A stretch of 64,000 nt of DNA from Legionella busanensis. GTDB lineage: Bacteria > Pseudomonadota > Gammaproteobacteria > Legionellales > Legionellaceae. This document shows positions 61,709 through 64,000 of the stretch, piece after piece. The stretch is from NCBI RefSeq assembly GCF_900461525.1, contig NZ_UGOD01000001.1, positions 589,001-653,000 on the forward strand, in the 5' to 3' direction. The notes below the pieces were generated by a model. The model saw only the letters and a list, made by a program, of their open reading frames with translations. It did no database searches and was not told the origin of the DNA. The translations under genes were made by a program, and so were the position numbers. Within the stretch, counting starts at the first letter, position 1. The number at the start of each line of letters is the position of its first letter.

Positions 61709-62098
61709 TTAAGTAATCTGACTTTGTCGCGCTCGACAAAGTTGTTTGTCAACAGGGACTTCAAGGATTTTTTTATCTTGAATCCAATAAACAAAATTTA
61801 CATGAAAGTCCTTGCAAAATAAATCTTTAATTTGTTCATCATTACAAGCATTCTGCTCAATAATAGCTTTATTATCCTCTTTTATTTTTACTGCTTGATC
61901 AACATTAATATCTTTAATTTGATAGGTAAATGTTACAGTATCATCTTTTAAATGAATATCATTTAGTTGAGTCCTACTATCAACCATAATGGGTAAGCCA
62001 TCGTTCAAACTTAGTTCGTCTTTGGAGGCCTGAATGAGTCCGCTAAATACCATTGCACTAGCAAGACATATAAGTTTCTTAAACCAGGATTGCTTCAT
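61709..62098 (-). CDS. Hypothetical exported protein, 129 aa
   Basis: A small secreted or periplasmic protein. The N-terminus MKQSWFKKLICLASAMVFSG with IQASKDE after it is a classic signal peptide. The mature part has beta-strand-like DDTVTFTYQIKDINV and four cysteines (NACNDEQIKDLFCKDF, KQLCRARQ), which may form disulfides. A family is not recognised; hypothetical proteins of this layout are common in Legionella-type genomes. The start has AAGGAG upstream. Confidence 0.72.
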   Translation of the reverse strand: MKQSWFKKLICLASAMVFSGLIQASKDELSLNDGLPIMVDSRTQLNDIHLKDDTVTFTYQIKDINVDQAVKIKEDNKAIIEQNACNDEQIKDLFCKDFHVNFVYWIQDKKILEVPVDKQLCRARQSQIT

Positions 62099-62352
62099 AG
62101 CTTTCTCCTTATATTACATCACGATCTGTATTTAAATTTGACTCATTTTTATTGGCAATTATTTTAAGATAACATAATTTAAAATTTATCTCAAATTTTG
62201 TGACAAATTATAACTTTTATTTTGTGACGAAATTAGGAATCCTATATTTATAGACGTCATTCTAATAAACTAAACTATTAAATTAATACTTACTACTTTA
62301 AAAAGAAATTTTTAATGTTATGCTTATTAAATCTGTTTATTGAAGGTTATTA

Positions 62353-63114
62353 ATGATGAAGCAACCGCGACAAAGTGTGTCGCTGGTAACTTATAATATT
62401 CATAAAGGTTTCGGCGTTGGCAAATTAAGATTTTTGCTGCCTGAAATGCGCTATGCTTTATCTAATTTAAATCCTGATTTTGTATTTTTGCAGGAAGTTC
62501 AAGGTTTCCATCAGCGGCGTGCTCAAAGAATTCAAACTTGGCCTGATTTACCACAATTTGAGTATATTGCTGAGAAAGATTGGCCACATTATCTTTATGC
62601 TAAGAATGCTATTTATCAATCTGGACACCATGGCAATGCTATATTAAGCAAATATCCTTTTGTAAGCTTTGAAAATATTAACTTATCAAGACAAAATCGT
62701 GCTTCTAGGAGCATATTACATGGACAAATTAAATTAGATAATAACCAAATTCTACATTTATTATGTGTACATTTAGGGTTATTTAAAGCAGAACGGGCAT
62801 CCCAGTGTCGGGCTTTAGTTAATCGGATTATAGAAGTAATTCCTGATAATGAGCCTCTTTTAATGGCCGGTGATTTTAATGACTGGCAGATGCATCTATC
62901 TAAACCTCTAGCAGATGCTTTAGGTATTCAAGAAGCGTTTAAAGTTCTAGAAGGGCAACATGCGCGTTCTTTTCCAGCCTTAAAACCAACCCTATGTATT
63001 GATAGAATCTATTTTCGCGGTTTACAGGTAGAAAAAGCACAGTGTTTTAGCAATAAGCCTTGGCGAACTTTATCAGATCATTTACCTTTATTTGCCAAGT
63101 TTACTATTGCTTAA
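62353..63114 (+). CDS. Endonuclease/exonuclease/phosphatase-family protein
   Basis: A 253-residue EEP-fold metal-dependent hydrolase. Motifs in order are SLVTYNIHKGFG near 10, DFVFLQEVQGF near 40 (metal Glu), SGHHGNAILSKYPF near 92, LMAGDFNDWQ near 175 (Asp-x-Asn) and TLSDHLPLFAKF near 240 (catalytic Asp-His). The group includes DNases, phosphodiesterases and sphingomyelinase-like enzymes; there is no signal peptide. The start may be either of two consecutive ATGs (62353, 62356). Confidence 0.88.
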   Translation: MMKQPRQSVSLVTYNIHKGFGVGKLRFLLPEMRYALSNLNPDFVFLQEVQGFHQRRAQRIQTWPDLPQFEYIAEKDWPHYLYAKNAIYQSGHHGNAILSKYPFVSFENINLSRQNRASRSILHGQIKLDNNQILHLLCVHLGLFKAERASQCRALVNRIIEVIPDNEPLLMAGDFNDWQMHLSKPLADALGIQEAFKVLEGQHARSFPALKPTLCIDRIYFRGLQVEKAQCFSNKPWRTLSDHLPLFAKFTIA

Positions 63115-63406
63115 TAAAGTTACTTAATTTAACAAGGTAACGTCTCTAAATTTTTTTGTATACAATCTAGCTTTAATTTTTGCATGAAACTTTAATCTTA
63201 TGTCGTTCTGTGCCCTCTCCGATGCAAGGAGCTTGAGTAGGATAATGCCTTTCGATAGGGGGCAGAGTGACGTAAGTTTAAAGAGCTGGGTAAGAATTGA
63301 GCTTAAATTTTATACAAAAAACTTTAGGATCGTTGCCTAGCAATTTGAGAGGAACACTATCAAGCTATAACTTTAAAAGCAATAGCTTGATAGGTCATTG
63401 ATTATA

Positions 63407-64000
63407 TTATTCTTTTTCCATGCTAGGCTCATAATCACCGAAACATGCTAAGCTATTTAAACGAGCTCTTTTAAGTAAAGCAGCTTGGGCGGCTTCAATG
63501 TTTTCCGGATTTCCCTGCCAAATTTTTAGACAATCTTCTTGTAAGGCTCGACCATAGGAAAAACTTAAGTTCCAAGGTTGATAACCAATTTGGTTAATCG
63601 CATTTAGATTAGCTGTCGCTTGTTCAGAAGTTTGGCCACCTGACAAGAAATTGATACTAGGTACTGCAGCTGGCACCATATTACGAAAAACACCAATTGT
63701 ATAGTCAGCTATATCTTCGGGTGAACTGAAAGGTTGCACTTCTTTACCACTAGTCACCATGCTTGGTTTAAGGATAATATTTTCTAATTCAACCTGATGT
63801 ATAAATAAGGATTTAAAGACTTCATGAAGTACCATTTCAGCCACTTCTGCGCATAAATCAATGTTATGGTTACCATCAATTAAAACTTCCGGCTCTACAA
63901 TGGGCACAATACCTACAGATTGGCAACAAGCTGCATATCGAGCTAGGTTCTCAGCGCCCGCTCGCATGGCAGTTAAGCTTGGAGTTGATTGGGTAATTGA
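63407..64000 (-). CDS. Class I fructose-bisphosphate aldolase, C-terminal part (runs off the right edge)
   Basis: The C-terminal ~197 residues of a eukaryote-type class I aldolase of glycolysis. Recognisable are GIVPIVEPEVLIDG, the region of ILKPSMVTSG, INFLSGGQTSEQATANLNAI and LSFSYGRALQED, all diagnostic for the Schiff-base family. The frame continues without a stop to position 64000, so the 5' part with the start codon lies beyond the window; the internal Met at 63967 is not the start. Confidence 0.93.
   Translation of the reverse strand, partial: SITQSTPSLTAMRAGAENLARYAACCQSVGIVPIVEPEVLIDGNHNIDLCAEVAEMVLHEVFKSLFIHQVELENIILKPSMVTSGKEVQPFSSPEDIADYTIGVFRNMVPAAVPSINFLSGGQTSEQATANLNAINQIGYQPWNLSFSYGRALQEDCLKIWQGNPENIEAAQAALLKRARLNSLACFGDYEPSMEKE

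Noticed and set aside
63211-63271. Imperfect GC-rich inverted repeat as small RNA or terminator
   Set aside because: TGCCCTCTCC and TAGGGGGCA pair only partly and neither promoter nor T-run is evident.

Overview
The window looks like a chromosomal segment of a low-GC gammaproteobacterium of the Legionella type. The right half is core genome: rpsU-yqeY-dnaG-rpoD with divergent tsaD, plsY, hemW, nudE-mdh, purH, aroQ-accB-accC-prmA, tsaC and a class I fructose-bisphosphate aldolase. It also carries an M4 zinc metalloprotease whose length and architecture match the Legionella ProA/Msp protease. No 16S or other taxonomic marker is present, so the genus is an inference from gene content.

Layout. 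(1) 1-8046 is an accessory segment: a DUF4102-type integrase at the left edge, a broken HigA-like fragment, a metallophosphoesterase, a wHTH / nucleotidyltransferase / phosphoesterase operon with a palindromic operator, a HigB-HigA toxin-antitoxin pair, a HEPN-like protein and a complete ISL3-family insertion sequence with its target duplication. (2) 8047-31181 is a genomic island bounded by a perfect 56-bp direct repeat. The right copy is the 3' part of an intact CAT-anticodon tRNA gene and the left copy is a tRNA remnant. The island has three parts: a phage-satellite-like replication and integration module (8103-16450: TerS-like protein, primase-helicase, replication protein, AlpA-like factor, integrase); a biosynthetic gene cluster (16681-27252); and a PIN-nuclease plus helical-repeat two-gene module beside the tRNA (27620-31029). 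(3) 31182-53704 is mainly core genes, interrupted by three 140-bp palindromic repeats, a two-gene polysaccharide synthesis/export operon and a HEXXH protein. (4) 53938-57890 is a second small biosynthetic operon: GntR regulator, MetRS-like enzyme, lysine/ornithine N-hydroxylase, cupin. (5) 58263-64000 holds the ProA-like protease with an unusual leader, then several ordinary or hypothetical genes.

Two biosynthetic loci are the most interesting content. The island cluster carries an extra threonyl-tRNA synthetase (not followed by infC) next to a GFA-like protein, a cystathionine-lyase-type PLP enzyme, an SDR, a 2OG-Fe dioxygenase, two ATP-grasp ligases (one with pheganomycin-ligase-like features), a fatty-acid-desaturase-like enzyme, a heme-oxygenase-like putative diiron enzyme and a methyltransferase. 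This mix suggests a modified amino acid or short peptide with ThrRS as the target and self-immunity copy, with an enzyme logic that recalls beta-ethynylserine biosynthesis. The second locus has the three activities of bacterial hydrazine synthetase systems (amine N-hydroxylase, MetRS-like domain, cupin) as separate adjacent genes, so it may form an N-N bond. Both product assignments are inference; the domain assignments rest on visible motifs.
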